Source: Strigops habroptila (lineage: Eukaryota; Chordata; Aves; Psittaciformes; Psittacidae). From it: a DNA stretch of 64,000 bases. The translations under genes and the position numbers were made by a program. This document shows, piece by piece, positions 1 through 21,000 of this stretch (position 1 is the first letter of the stretch; the number at the start of each line of letters is the position of its first letter). The notes under the pieces were generated by a model. The model was not told where the DNA came from and did no database searches. It saw only the letters and a program-made list of their open reading frames with translations. Location: positions 248,001 to 312,000 of the forward strand of contig NW_022651112.1 of assembly GCF_004027225.2 (NCBI RefSeq), read 5' to 3'.

Positions 1-8594
<8,594 letters not shown>

Positions 8595-8829
8595 CTTGCC
8601 TCCGCCGCCAGGGCCCGGCGCCGCCCAGCGCGCCTGCGCGGCGGGCACCCGAGGGGAGGGCGGCGGGGGGTGCCGGTGGCGCGGTGCGCGTGCGCGCGGG
8701 GGGGATGGCGGGAAAGCGGAGGGGGATGGCGGGAAATGGGGGGAGTGGCGGGAAATGAAGGGGGGCGGGGTGTGTGTAGCGGGAAATCGGGGGAAAAAAG
8801 GGGAAAATCCAGAGGGAATGGGGCGGGCA

Positions 8830-9232
8830 TGAGGATGAAGGTGAAGGAGGAGGATGAAGGTGAAGGAGGATGAAGGCCAAGGAGGAGGATGAAGGCGAAG
8901 GAGAAGGATGAAGGCGAAGGAGGAGGATGAAGGCGAAGAGGGAGGATGAAGGCGAAGGAGGAGGATGAAGGTGAAGGAGAAGGATGAAGGTGAAGAGGGA
9001 GGATGAAGGTGAAGGAGGATTAAGATGAAGGAGGAGGATGAAGGCGAAGGAGAAAGATGAAGGCGAAGGAGGAGGATGAAGGCAAAGAGGGAGGATGAAG
9101 GTGAAGGAGGATGAAGGAGGAGGATGAAGGTGAAGGAGAAGGATGAAGGTGAAGAGGGAGGATGAAGGTGAGGAAGGAGGATGAAGGTGAAGGAGGATGA
9201 AGGTGAAGAGGAGGATGAAGGATGCTGGGAAG
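8830..9232. repeat. Polypurine minisatellite (GAAGGAGGAGGATGAAGGTG)
   Basis: About 400 bp of nearly pure purine on the plus strand, built from GAAGGAGGAGGATGAAGGTG-type units, directly upstream of DPF2. Could form triplex DNA. The long minus-strand serine/proline ORF across it is a composition artefact. Confidence 0.9.
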
Positions 9233-9564
9233 AGGCTACAGGGAAAGAGGATGAGGATGGAATGAGGGATGGATGAAGGCTGGGGGGGGTGTCTTCAACA
9301 TCAAATCTCTGCCCCTCCCCGTAGAGATTCCCCATGGAAACCCCCCGTATCCCTAGAAATCCACGTGGAAACCTGAAGTTTTGGGGCTCTTTTCCTTTCC
9401 CATCCCAACCAGATGGGATCCCAAAGCTCATCCCACGGGATGCAGCCCGGGAACAGCTTCCAGGTGGATCCCTCTGGGATTTTCCAGCTCACTTCCACTT
9501 CCCAAGGTCTTTTTTCCCTGTTTGCTGGGAAATTAGGGGTTATTTCACCCGGGTTATCCGGATG

Positions 9565-10495
9565 CTCCCAGCGTCCCCATTGCCCCCAGCATTCCCATTG
9601 CTCCCAGTGTCCCATTGCCCCCAGCATTCCCATTGCTCCCAGTGTCCCCATTGCCCCCAGCATTCCCATTGCCCCCAGTGTCCCCACTGATCCCAATGTT
9701 CCCATTGCCCCCAGCATTCCCATTGCTCCCAGCGTCCCCATTGCCCCCAGTGTCCTCACTGATCCCAGTGTCCCCCTTGCCCCCAGCATTCCCATTGCTC
9801 CCAGTGTCCCCATTGCCCCCAGCATTCCCATTGCTCCCAGTGTCCCATTGCCCCCAGTGTCCCCCTTGCCCCCAGCATTCCCATTGCTCCCAGTGTCCCA
9901 TTGCCCCCAGCATTCCCATTGCTCCCAGTGTCCCATTGCCCCCAGCATTCCCATTGCTCCCAGCGTCCCCATTGCCCCCAGCATTCCCATTGCTCCCAGT
10001 GTCCCCCTTGCCCCCAGCATTCCCATTGCTCCCAGTGTCCCCCTTGCCCCCAGCATTCCCATTGCTCCCAGCGTCCCCATTGCCCCCAGCATTCCCATTG
10101 CTCCCAGCATTCCCATTGCTCCCAGTGTCCCCCTTGCCCCCAGCATTCCCATTGCTCCCAGCATTCCCATTGCTCCCAGTGTCCCCCTTGCCCCCAGCAT
10201 TCCCATTGCTCCCAGTGTCCCCCTTGCCCCCAGCATTCCCATTGCTCCCAGTGTCCCATTGCCCCCAGCATTCCCATTGCTCCCAGTGTCCCCATTGCCC
10301 CCAGCATTCCCATTGCCCCCAGCGTCCCCATTGCCCCCAGCATTCCCATTGCCCCCAGCGTCCCCATTGCCCCCAGCATTCCCATTGCCCCCAGTGTCCC
10401 ATTGCCCCCAGCATTCCCATTGCCCCCAGCGTCCCCATTGCCCCCAGCATTCCCATTGCTCCCAGCATTCCCATTGCTCCCAGTGTCTCCATGTC
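9565..10495. repeat. 18/36-bp minisatellite between DPF2 and CDC42EP2
   Basis: About 50 copies of an 18-bp monomer alternating CCCATTGCCCCCAGCATT and CCCATTGCTCCCAGTGTC, so a 36-bp dimer. Unit length divisible by 3 leaves several frames open for over 300 codons on both strands, none with family resemblance. Intergenic, just past the CDC42EP2 polyadenylation signal. Confidence 0.96.
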
Positions 10496-10693
10496 CCCCC
10501 CTCCTCCCAGTACTCCCATTCCCTCCCATTGTCCCTGTTCCCCCCCCCCCCCAGTTAATGAGTCCCCCATTGCCTGAGCCATGGCATTCCTGGTCCCATT
10601 CCCACTTCCTGGAACCACGATGGGATAATGCAGGAATTAAAGGATTAAGCAAAGGGGGTGGGGGGAGCCGGGGGCAGGAGAATCCACAGGGAT

Positions 10694-10699
10694 TTTATT
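10694..10699 (-). promoter_or_regulatory. Polyadenylation signal for CDC42EP2
   Basis: AATAAA on the minus strand, 1.33 kb past the CDC42EP2 stop. The intervening 10.7-12.03 kb shows no other gene and is most simply 3' UTR. Another AATAAA-like hexamer lies near 11,641 and could serve a shorter transcript. Confidence 0.55.
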
Positions 10700-12029
10700 G
10701 CTAATAAGTAAAGATTAATTCAAGAAATGGAGTTGTTCTTTTTTGTAGCTCAAACGAGGAATTACACCTGGAAAAAATGGGGGAAAACCGGGATTGGGAT
10801 CATTTGATACCATCTGATATCAAATAGAGGCCGAGGGGGGGAGCAGGGAGGTGCCAAATCCATGCCCCAAATCCGGCTTCTTGGAGCAAAACTGGGGTGA
10901 AACAAGGGGATTTGGGGCTGTTACCTGTGTGGGATTATCTCAGAATTCCCAATCCAGGCAACGACTTTCGGGATTACTGCTGGGAATCATGAGGAAGTTG
11001 GGCCAAACAGGAACATCCCCATCCCCAGCTCACTCTAAGCTGATTTGGTGGTGTCCAACCACATGAAGACATGGGAATGCCAAACCTCCCACAAAACACT
11101 TGGAAAACCACCCAAAATGATCCAATCCCGGGGTTTTTCCCTTCAAATTGGTTGATAAACCAAGTGGGAGGAAAGAGGGGATTTGGGAATGGTGCTGGAT
11201 CTCCCATTGGAGCTTGGACTGGGTGAGAATGGAGCTGGAAGAGCTTCAGTTGAAGCTGAAGCTCAACCCAGTGGCTGGACCCGGCTTAATGGAAGGTTGG
11301 AATTTGGGTGGAATTCCAGGTTTTGGGATGTTGCCATCCAAAAGTGGCCGAAATTCCCAGAAAGGGTTGAAAATGATGGGAGTTTAGTGCTGGAGTCCAG
11401 GAGCTGAGGCCGCGCTTGCTCCATAGCCAGAATTCCAGTGGTTCCATGCGAGTTATCCAATAAAAGCAGCAAGGCTCGGAATTCCGAAGCCGTTCACCTC
11501 TCATCCCTCCATCCCGTGGGGATGAACGGTGCCGGTGAGGATGGATCCCACCCCCCAGCACGGGAATGGGGCCGGGTGGTCGCTCACTCCTCACTTGGCT
11601 TTCTCTTCATCTTCCAATTCCACCAAGCTCCAACCATGGATTTTATTCCCAGAATCCATCCCAAGAGGGATTTTCACTTCCCGGCACAAGAGTGAAGCCG
11701 CATTCGCCGTGGAAACGTTGGGATTTGGGTGATGTTCCAAGAGTGCCACCAACACACGGCATCACCTCCACGACTTGGGTGCTTGGTTGAACTTCACCAT
11801 GACCAAGCTCCAACCACGGCTCCTCTTCAAGCACAAACCCCCCCCAAAACCCCCCCAGCGAGTGTCACCCACCCGGCACCGCGGTGACAACGGTGCCGTG
11901 TCCATGTCCCACCACAGCTCCGGAGGTAGAGGATCCACAGGGCTTGGTTGAAGAACCAACTTCACCCCAAAGAACCCCCCAAACCCCCCCCAATCAACCA
12001 TTGGCCAACGTCTTCCCCTGTGGTTGCCT

Positions 12030-12650
12030 TCACGTCAAGCTCTCCTGAAGGCCTGAAGCTGGTGGAGCTCCCCCCCCCGCCTCTGCTTGGTGCTTCTCCA
12101 TCACCTGCAGAACATCCTCCAGGATGGATGGTCCCAAATCCACGTGGAGGGAGAGGAGGGAGCCCGCGTGGGACAGGAAGGGCTCGGCGCTGCCCGGCTC
12201 CTCCTCGGGGGTGAAGCCATTGGGTGGGATGGTGCCGCTCTCCTCATCCTCATCCCTCTTCCCGAGGTCCTCCAGGTGGAGCCGCGGTGGTTTGGGAGGT
12301 GCTGGCGCCGATGGGAGCGTGATGGCCTGAGGCCCACCGATGGTGGGCAGGGAGATGGCGTTCTTCAGCAGCGGGGACGGGCTCCCCGGCGCCGGCACCT
12401 CGTGCCCGGACACCGTGGAGGTCCTGGAGAAGGAGAAGCTGGGCTGGGGCCGGGGCAGGAGGTGGAGCTTGCCCTGGAGGAAGGAGATGTCCCCAAAGGT
12501 GTCCCCTTGGCCGGCGCTGCCGATGTGGATGGTGTGTCGGAAGTCACCCAACGGGGGGCTGATCATGTCCGAGGACAGGATGTCGCGGAGCTTCTCCTTC
12601 TTCCCCTTCCTGCTGCCCCTCTTGAGGTAGATGGGTGCCTTGGTGGACAT
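12030..12650 (-). CDS. CDC42EP2: CDC42EP2 (Cdc42 effector protein 2, Borg1)
   Basis: Single coding exon of 206 codons plus stop; human CDC42EP2 is about 210. Starts MSTKAPIYLKRGSRKGKKEK. The CRIB motif at residues 30-44 (ISPPLGDFRHTIHIG) binds GTP-loaded CDC42. It is followed by the Borg homology blocks GDISFLQGKLHLLP, SPLLKNAISLPTIGGPQA, APPKPPRLHLE and, near the C terminus, SLLSLHVDLGPSILEDVLQ. The protein links CDC42 to septin and actin organisation and cell shape. The start is the conserved MSTK; upstream frame is 5' UTR back to an acceptor at 12702 (TTTTTTGCAG). A non-coding first exon probably ends at 16342. Borg paralogues are excluded by the C-terminal match and the DPF2/POLA2 neighbours. 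Confidence 0.97.
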   Translation of the reverse strand: MSTKAPIYLKRGSRKGKKEKLRDILSSDMISPPLGDFRHTIHIGSAGQGDTFGDISFLQGKLHLLPRPQPSFSFSRTSTVSGHEVPAPGSPSPLLKNAISLPTIGGPQAITLPSAPAPPKPPRLHLEDLGKRDEDEESGTIPPNGFTPEEEPGSAEPFLSHAGSLLSLHVDLGPSILEDVLQVMEKHQAEAGGGAPPASGLQESLT

Positions 12651-12702
12651 CTCAGCGGGTTCCCAAGCTCTCCCGGTGTCCGCTCCGGAGCCGGTGGCTT
12701 CC

Positions 12703-15700
12703 CTGCAAAAAACAATGGGAAAGAGAAGGAAAAGCCAGCTGAAAAGCGGATTCCAACACATCGGATGGGGATCATCCGGGGAAACTCATTCCAGATGTTC
12801 TCCAAGTCTCCATCTCCAAGGTTATCAATAAGAAAAGCACCCTGGGAATGGAATCCAGGAATTGCCTCCGGTGGGAGAAGACTCCGAGCTGGAAATCCCA
12901 AAGGATTTGTGGGTTGAAGGGGAATTGGGGGGACTGTGGAGTGGAGGTTGGGAGAACACAGCGCTGGGATGCGGTATTCCAAGCTCCAACAAGGAGGTTT
13001 GGACACTTGGATTCCTTCTCCTCTTGGCCACACAGCATCCAACCCCGCCCAGCAACGAGCTACAGCACAAATCCATCGGGATGGAGGTGGGAGGGGGAAG
13101 GAAGTTGGAATTTTTCCCTTGGTTTAGTCATATTCCCTCAACTCTTGACAATTCCCACTTCGGTTCCAGGCTCATTCTTCAGCTGTGGGGAGGAAGGAGA
13201 GAAAAAAGGGGATTTTTTGGGGATGACAACGTTGTGTCCGCCCTTGAAGCCATGCCAGTGGGGCAGGAAAAGGGATGGAAGCAGGTATGGAATGTTTGGG
13301 AAGCAGCAGCAAAGGAGAAGCTGTTTGGAATGCTGCCGGAAGAGCTCCCAGGTCATCCCGAGCCTCCACCCTGGAATCTGTCCCTCCAACTGGCCCAAAG
13401 GGATGGAAAATCCCACATTCCCCTTCAACCACCCAGAAGCGGGATCATCCTGGCTGTGCTGCTCCCTTCATTCCCTCTTTTCCCCCCGCAATTCCCTCTT
13501 GGTGCTGAGGAAACCATTCCCATCGCAAGCAGAGACCTACGCTACAGCTGGAGCCGCTCCCGGTGTCCCGGTGGGATGACAGTAGAGTTGAGGGAATGGA
13601 GCTGGAGAGGTGGAAAATCCCTCAATCGGCTCCAAAGGAAGCACCGGCATCGGGAATGCGGCTCCGGGGTGGAAGAGCGGCACCGGGCAGCCCGCTCCCG
13701 GCGGCTCCGGCCGGGAATGAAGTGCTGACGCTGCAGAATCCAGGGCTGTTAATCCCGGATGGATTAGTGCCGGCGGCGCGGTGATGCCGCCGGCGTGAAA
13801 TCCAGGCGCCGGGAAGACACCGGGAGGTGGGAGGGGGGGTGGGAAGTTGATGGTGGAGACATTGGGAATCTGGATTGGGAATGCTGCTGGATGCGCGGCC
13901 ACAAGTGCCCAAGGGAGGAAGCATGGAAAACTGTGGGAAAGCACCAAAATCCCCCCCAAACCAAGTGGATTTATAGGAAAAGCCCCTTCAGTCACTTGGA
14001 AGTGGTTTATGTTTCCAGGATTTGGGATGATGCCGATGGGGATGGGCATTGGGAAGCGACCACCGGCACGACATTCCCCCTGGCACTGACCTGGAACTGC
14101 TCTCTCTCATCCCAGTTTCTTCCTCCTTTTCCCAGTCTGGGCTCCAGCTGATCAACCAGCTCCCCACTCGGCTGGGACAAAGGCTGGAAGGACACTGGGA
14201 ATGCCTGGGAATGTGGGAAGTGTCCCTCATCCCACAAAAAACACCCTGGAAAAGGCCATTTGCTGCCAGTGCAGCCTGGGAAAGGCCCAGCAGGTCCCAA
14301 AGACATTGGGAATAGGCAGGTTTTGACCAGAAAATCCCTTTTCCTGGCATTTCCCAGTGCTGACAACCAAGTGGATCCGCTGGGAAGACGGGAGCGTTAC
14401 CACTTCCCAGCCAAACAGGTGGGAAACGGGATGGAAAAGGAACAATGCTCCAGGAAACTCCTGGAGAACTCAGAGACGGGTGTTTCCAGCTGCTTCCCGC
14501 CCCGCTGGGTGCATCCCCAGGGATTTAAGGCTTTATCCCACAGCATTCCACCTCCATGTGCCAGGATGAATCCCAATGGCTTGTCATGGAGCTTCATTGA
14601 ATCCCAAGAAACGGGGATGGGTGAAGAGAGAAAGGTGGGAATGACGTTTCCTCATGGGATGAGAAGCGGGAAGCACCTCCGGAGGAGATCCAAGGACTCC
14701 ATCCATGCCCCACGTTCGGCTTCTCCACAGGAAGAAATGGGCTCGAAGCACCGGATCCTGCAGCGCTCCAATGGGAAATCCACCCCCCGGCCCCCATTTG
14801 CCTTTTTTCCTTCCTTCTGGAGTAAAATTCCATCCTTTTCCACCCATTCCCATCACTTCTGGCTTCAGCAGGTGCCATTTGAGTCCTTTTCCAGCAATTT
14901 TTGGCCATTTAAACTCCATTTCCCAACTAAATTCCAGGTTTTCCCCCCATTTCCAGCTATTTGGGCTTCACTATGGGAAAATCCAGGTTCTTTTTTCACC
15001 CAATTCCAGTAATTTCAGGTCTGGAATATGGAAGTTTACTTCCTTCCCACTCCATTCCAGCCCCTTCTGCCTCACTCTGGGAAAACCAAGTGGGAAACAA
15101 ACCCAATTCCTTCCATTTTGGGGCCTTCTTGAGGCTTTTTGAGGAAAATTTGCCCCTGGAAAGAGGTTTGGCTTTTGTATCCCCCTGGAAAAAGGGATAT
15201 TCCCATGGGAAGTGAAAACACACCCCTTTTCCCATGGGCTCAGCGAGGTGGGCTGTGGAAAAGGGCCCTGTTGGGATGTGGATTATGGATATTTTGGAGC
15301 ACTGGGAAAAGCCTTTTGTAGATGCAGGTGCAAACTGATCCAACGTCATCCCAGGGAACATAAAAGCTGGAATCAGTTTCAACCCCCAGGAATCCCGGTG
15401 GGATCCCGGTGCTGTCCCTGTCCTACCTGGAGCAGCCAGTGCCGGATCGGGATGAGGGATGAGCTGGTGCGGACCCGGCAGCGCCGGCACTTCCACGGAG
15501 GGGATTGGGTCCTCCAGGATCAGGAAAACACCAAGATCCGGGATCTTTGCCAATAAGGAAAAGCCAGGGATGAGGAAATGCTGGGATACAGCTGGGAAAC
15601 GTGGCCGAGCCCTTCCCGTGCCTCAGTTTCCCCCCGCGGTGACCAACGGAAGCCGGGAAAGGGGGAAAATACAACGAAAACCAACTTAAATCCAGGGAAA

Positions 15701-16341
15701 ACAACTTAAATCCAGGGAAGGCAGCTCCTGGGGCGGCTCCGAGCCCCACCCGCTGCCGGGGAGCGCCGGGAATTCCCGGGCAGGGAGGGCGGTGCCGGAA
15801 TTCGGGTGGGATCGGGGCACAGGTCGCTTCTCTTTCCCTGGAATAGGGGCGGAGGCGGCTCCGGCTGCCCCAGCAGCAAGGCGAGAGCTGGATTTCAATG
15901 AGCGTCATCCATGAATCCAGGGAAAAGCCTTCCTGGAAAACCCCCAGAGCAGGATCCGGCCCCGGCTATTCTGGGGATCCTATTTTGGGGATCCATCAGC
16001 TAATCTGATCCGGGAGCAGTCGGAGCCCTGGCAGCTGGTGGCTGCAGGGAGGGGGGGGATCCGGGCTGTTCCCTTGGGAAAAGGAGGGAATCATCCCCCT
16101 CCCCCTTGAACTGAGGGATCCGGGATGCGACAGGGACACAAAACCATCCCGAAACATGGAAAAGAACCGCCCCCCCCCCCGCTTCCATCCTCAGCATCCC
16201 GACGCAGGGCCCGGATTCGGAAGCCGGGAAGAAGCCAAACACATCCCCCCCTCCCACCCCCTCCAAGCTCCCAAATGTCCCGCTGCCTCCATCCCCTTCC
16301 CCAGCCCCATGTTCCACCGGGAATGGTGCTTGGGATCTCAC
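12703..16341 (-). other. Probable CDC42EP2 5'-UTR intron
   Basis: Between the coding-exon acceptor (12702) and a likely first-exon donor (TTCCG/GTGAGATCC at 16342). Unique GC-rich sequence with no recognisable exon or repeat array. A GC-rich patch at 13.7-13.85 kb and another at 15.43-15.56 kb could be alternative first exons, but nothing proves this. Confidence 0.5.
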
Positions 16342-16470
16342 CGGAAAACAGCGGCGGAGCCTCCCGGCGGCTTCTTGCGGAGCCGGGGCCGGGGCCGGGG
16401 CCGAGCGCGGCCGCTCCGCTCCGCTGCTCCCAGCGCCGGAGCGTCGGCGCAGCCCAACGCCCCACCCCGG
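16342..16470 (-). promoter_or_regulatory. Probable CDC42EP2 first exon / CpG promoter
   Basis: Very CpG-rich patch with a good minus-strand splice donor at its left end (GTGAGATCC). Fits a non-coding first exon, as in mammalian CDC42EP2. The transcription start cannot be fixed from sequence. Confidence 0.5.
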
Positions 16471-17426
16471 GCCCCCGCTTTTCCTTCCTGCCCCTTTCTC
16501 CTTCCCAAAACATGGAATGACGGCGTTGTGCATCTCATCGGCATGAAGAGCCGGCTGGGTTTTTCCCTGTCATCCCACCATTTCCCAGCTCCGGGAAGAC
16601 GCAGCGATGAAACGCTTGGATAGAGAGAAGATCCCTGGGGAAAGAAAGGTGGAAAAATCCCTGTTGGCTCCGGAGGGGGATTCCCTATGGAGCAGCGCAG
16701 CTCCCCCCCCCCCCGCAAATGGCCAACTGGGAATGCTGGAGCTGACGCTCATTTACATCCCAAATGAGCTTCATCCTCAAGGATCATTTAATTAAGAGGG
16801 AAATGAGATTCCGGCTGCGTTGCTCTCGATGGGGTTGGATCGGAATTCCCAACGCTGCTCCTGTTGGAACCAAATCCGGTGGGTTTATGAGGGAAACTGA
16901 GGCAGGGAGAGGAGCATCGGAGACAAAACCAGGGGGAATCGGGAGGTTGTTCCTGTCCTCCTGCAGCAGGTGGGGAAAAAAGCTGGAAAATGAGCCAAAA
17001 CCCGGGAATAAAGCAGCTTTTTAGCCACGTTGGGAAAAATTAGTGCGGAATTTGGGGTGAAAACCACCAAAATGGGGAAAAACTCATTGGAATGGTGAGA
17101 GTTGATCCCGTTGGCTCCACACTGGGATGTGGGGAGAAAACAGGGATTTTCTGGCATATCCCAGAGTTCTGCGGTGAAACCATGGGGGGATCCCCTTCCC
17201 CAGATCCCATTTTCCCTCTTTTTTCCCCTTAAATCCACCCTGATGGGATTGGAAGATTGAGATGACGCTTCCAGGGGGAGCCTGGAATGAGGCCTGGAAT
17301 GAGGTGGATCACGTGGAGAATGAAGGGAGACGCCTGATGAGGCTGTTTTCCAGCTTCCCGACGCCTGGAATCGCCCCGCGGCAGAGACAGTTACAAAACA
17401 TCCTCTTTCATCCCATTGGATTTACC

Positions 17427-17432
17427 TTTATT
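17427..17432 (-). promoter_or_regulatory. Candidate POLA2 polyadenylation signal
   Basis: AATAAA on the minus strand about 590 bp past the POLA2 stop. No competing gene lies between. Position fits a normal 3' UTR. Confidence 0.45.
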
Positions 17433-18016
17433 CCGGTCAGAAAAGCCTTTTCCCACCCTGGGATTGGAGCTGAAGGAATGGCAGGAGAACACTCAGGGGA
17501 TTTGAATTCACTTCCAGCTTCCTCCTCAGGAATTGGAGGGGAAAAGGCAGGAAAACTGCTTCACGCCCAACCCCGCGCCGGGATTTTCCCGGTGTCATTC
17601 CCTGGCGCCGGTGGATTGTTTTCCAACTAATTAAACTCCAGATCCCATCATGAGGAAGCTTGACCCAAACATCACCCAGGGGGTGAATCCAGGACAGCCG
17701 AGGACGATTCCATGCCAGGATTCCCCTCTTCCATGGGTAAATCCAGCTGGAACATCCCTCTTTGTCAACCTAAGGAGTGGGACAACGGAACCAGCCCATG
17801 AACAGCCCCACGAGCCACCGAGAGCTGAGGGTCAGGAGCTCCCTCAGGGATGAACAGGCGGAGCAGAGCCCCGGCTGTGTCCGGCTGTTGCGGGAGGGCT
17901 CCGCACAACGGGAGCGGTTGGGGGGTTGTTGAGCACAATTCCAGGTGTGTTTGGCCAGTCCCGGTGTAGCTGTTGCCTTGTAGGTGCTTGGATTAAGGAA
18001 GCTCCATCCCAGTCAT

Positions 18017-21000
18017 TTAGATCTTCACAACCTGAGCGGCGACACACGGGCTCTTGCGCTCGCCCCCGGTGTCGTCCCGCTGGAGGTACAGGCGGCCATA
18101 GGTACCCCCGACCGTCCCCTTCGTCAGCCGCCCGGGGTTGATGCAGACACAGCCCAGCACATCCTATGGGAATACCAGAGCTGGGTGCTGAGGGCTGTGA
18201 CTACAGCTGGTCCAACACCACCACCCACCCGGCTACAGCCAGGCCGAGTGCTGATGGCCACAACCCCTTGGCTACAGTCGAGCTGGATGCCAAGGGCTGT
18301 GACCTCCCAGCTACAGCCCAGCCAGGCACCAACAGCCACCTAGGTACAGCTGATTGGGTGCTGAGAGCCACCCAGGTACAGCTGATTGGGTGCTGAGAGC
18401 CAGGACCCACCAGCTACAGCCCATCCAGCTGCTGAGGGCTGTGACCTCTTGGGTACAACCGATCTGATGCCAACAGTCACCAACAGCTGAGGGCTGTGAC
18501 CCACCAGCTACAGTCAGGGCTGTGCCTGAGCCTGGGCTTTATTCCAGCTGGAACCCAGGGTTTGGGGGTACTTGAGCGGGTGTGTGGGCACCACCTGACC
18601 TTAACAAAGTACCGCAGCTCCGAGGGGGTGACCAGGACGTCCGGGGTGACCGGTAACGATGCGTAGCTGTAGAAGCTCTCGTAGTCAACGTTTAGCTCCT
18701 CCGAGGGGGGGTACAATGGGTAGTAACTACCAATGGAGGAGGGGGGGAAGAGGTTACAACAGCCAGGAACAACCACCTCCGCCTGTAGCAACAGGCGTGG
18801 CTCACACCAACGGGTGAGTTTGGGGTGGAAGAGTTGTTTGTGGTTCTTTTGGCTGTCCCTGGGGGTGCCTGAGGCACACCACGCCGGAGGATTTAGGGTG
18901 AAACCCTCAGAATGCAGTTGTTAATGGGGAACAACCCCCCCCAAGAAGTAATTTCTTAGGTCCAAAAGAGACTTCCAAGGGGAAGACGGTGGGAATGACA
19001 TAGGAGGCTCCTTGTTTGGCCCCCAAAAAGCCCTTTTTGGGGTCTGAGGGGGTTGTAGCAAGGCCTCACCTCCTCTGCGTCAGGATGTGCTTCAGGATGC
19101 GCGTGAACCGGTCCGAGATGCTGGAGGAGCTGTAAAACCATTAAGGAAAGGGTGGGAGAGGCCAAAGGACAGGCTGTGAGCAATGGGGCACGAGGCCATT
19201 TACAGCTGGGAGCTGCTGTGCCAGGCAGCCGGCTCCCGCGGGGCTGGATCCGTGCCCCAGCAGGAGATTCCCGAATCCCAGCTCCCGGCCAGCGGCACCC
19301 ACCTGCTGATCTCCTCGGCTCCCATGTGGAAGAGCAGGTCGGTGGAGGTCAGGCCCAGCACGACGCCGTCCACCTCCAGGGTGCAGGGGTCCGACACGAA
19401 GTGCACGCGCTGCGGAGAGGGGGCGGGCTGCGGCTGAACCCGCCTGAAGCTGCCCTAAACCAGTCCTAAAACACCCAAACCAGCCCTAAACCAGTCCTAA
19501 AACACCCCAAACCTGCCCTAAACCACCCCAAACCTGCCCTAAACCAGTCCTAAAACACCCAAACCTGCCCTAAACCAGCCCTAAACCACCTAAACCAGCC
19601 CTAAACCAGTCCTAAACCACCTAAACCAGCCCTAAACCACCCCAAACCTGCCCTAAACCAGTCCTAAAACACCCAAACCTGCCCTAAACCAGTCCTAAAA
19701 CACCCAAACCTGCCCTAAACCACCCCAAACCTGCACTAAACTAGTCCTAAACCACCCCAAACCTGCCCTAAAACACTGAAACCTGCCCTAAACCAGTCCT
19801 AAAACACCCAAACCTGCCCTAAACCAGTCCTAAAACACCTAAACCAGCCCTAAATCAGTCCTAAAACACCCAAACCTGCCCTAAACCAGTCCTAAAACAC
19901 CTAAACCAGCCCTAAACCAGTCCTAAAACACCCAAACCTGCCCTAAACCAGTCCTAAACCACCCCAAACCTGCCCTAAAACACCCAAACCTGCCCTAAAC
20001 CAGTCCTAAACCTGTCCTAAAGCAGTCCTAAACCACCCAAACCTGCCCTAAAGCAGTCTTGAAACACCCAAACTAGCCCTAAAGCAGTCCTAAATCACCC
20101 CAAACCAGTCCTAAAACACCCAAACCAGCCCTAAACCACCCCCAAACCAGCCCTAAACCACCCAAACCTGCCCTAAACCAGTCCTAAACCACCCAAACCT
20201 GCCCTAAAGCAGTCTTGAAACACCCAAACGAGCCCTAAAGCAGTCCTAAATCACCCCAAACCAGTCCTAAAACACCCAAACCAGCCCTAAACCACCCAAA
20301 CCAGCCCTAAACCACTCCTAAACCACCCAAACCTGCCCTAAAGCAGTCCTAAACCACCCAAACCTGCCCTAAAGCAGTCCTAAACCACCCAAACCTGCCC
20401 TAAAGCAGTCTTGAAACACCCAAACTAGCCCTAAAGCAGTCCTAAATCACCCCAAACCAGTCCTAAACCACCCAAACCAGCCCTAAACCACCCCCAAACC
20501 AGCCCTAAACCACCCAAACCAGCCCTAAACCAGTCCTAAACCACCCAAACCAGCCCTAAACCACTCCTAAAACACCCAAACTAGTCCTAAAACACCCAAA
20601 CCTGCTCTAAGTCAGTCCTAAAATACCCCAAGCCTGCCCTAAACCAGTCCTAAACCACCCAAACCTGCCCTAAAATGCCCCAAATCTGCTCTAAACCACC
20701 CCAAACCAGGCCTAAAACACCCAAGCCTGCCCTAAGCTACTCCTAAACCACCCCAAACCTGCTCCACGGCACCACAGTCATGCTGAGCTTTCCTTAAACG
20801 CTCTAAACCAGACCTAAACCACCCCAAACCCAGCCTAAATTGCTCCAAACCTGCCTTAAACCACCCCAAACCTGCCTTTAAATGCTGTAATCACGCTGAG
20901 CTTTCCTTCAACACCCCTAAAATAGTCTTAAAATGCCCCAAACCTGACCTAAAACATCACAATCACATGAAACTTTCTTTAAACACCCCAAACCCCATCC

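Noticed and set aside
9301-10652. Overlapping ORFs of 300-380 codons on both strands at 9.3-10.65 kb
   Set aside because: Produced by the 18/36-bp minisatellite, whose unit is divisible by 3; no domain, no splice context, periodic low-complexity residues.
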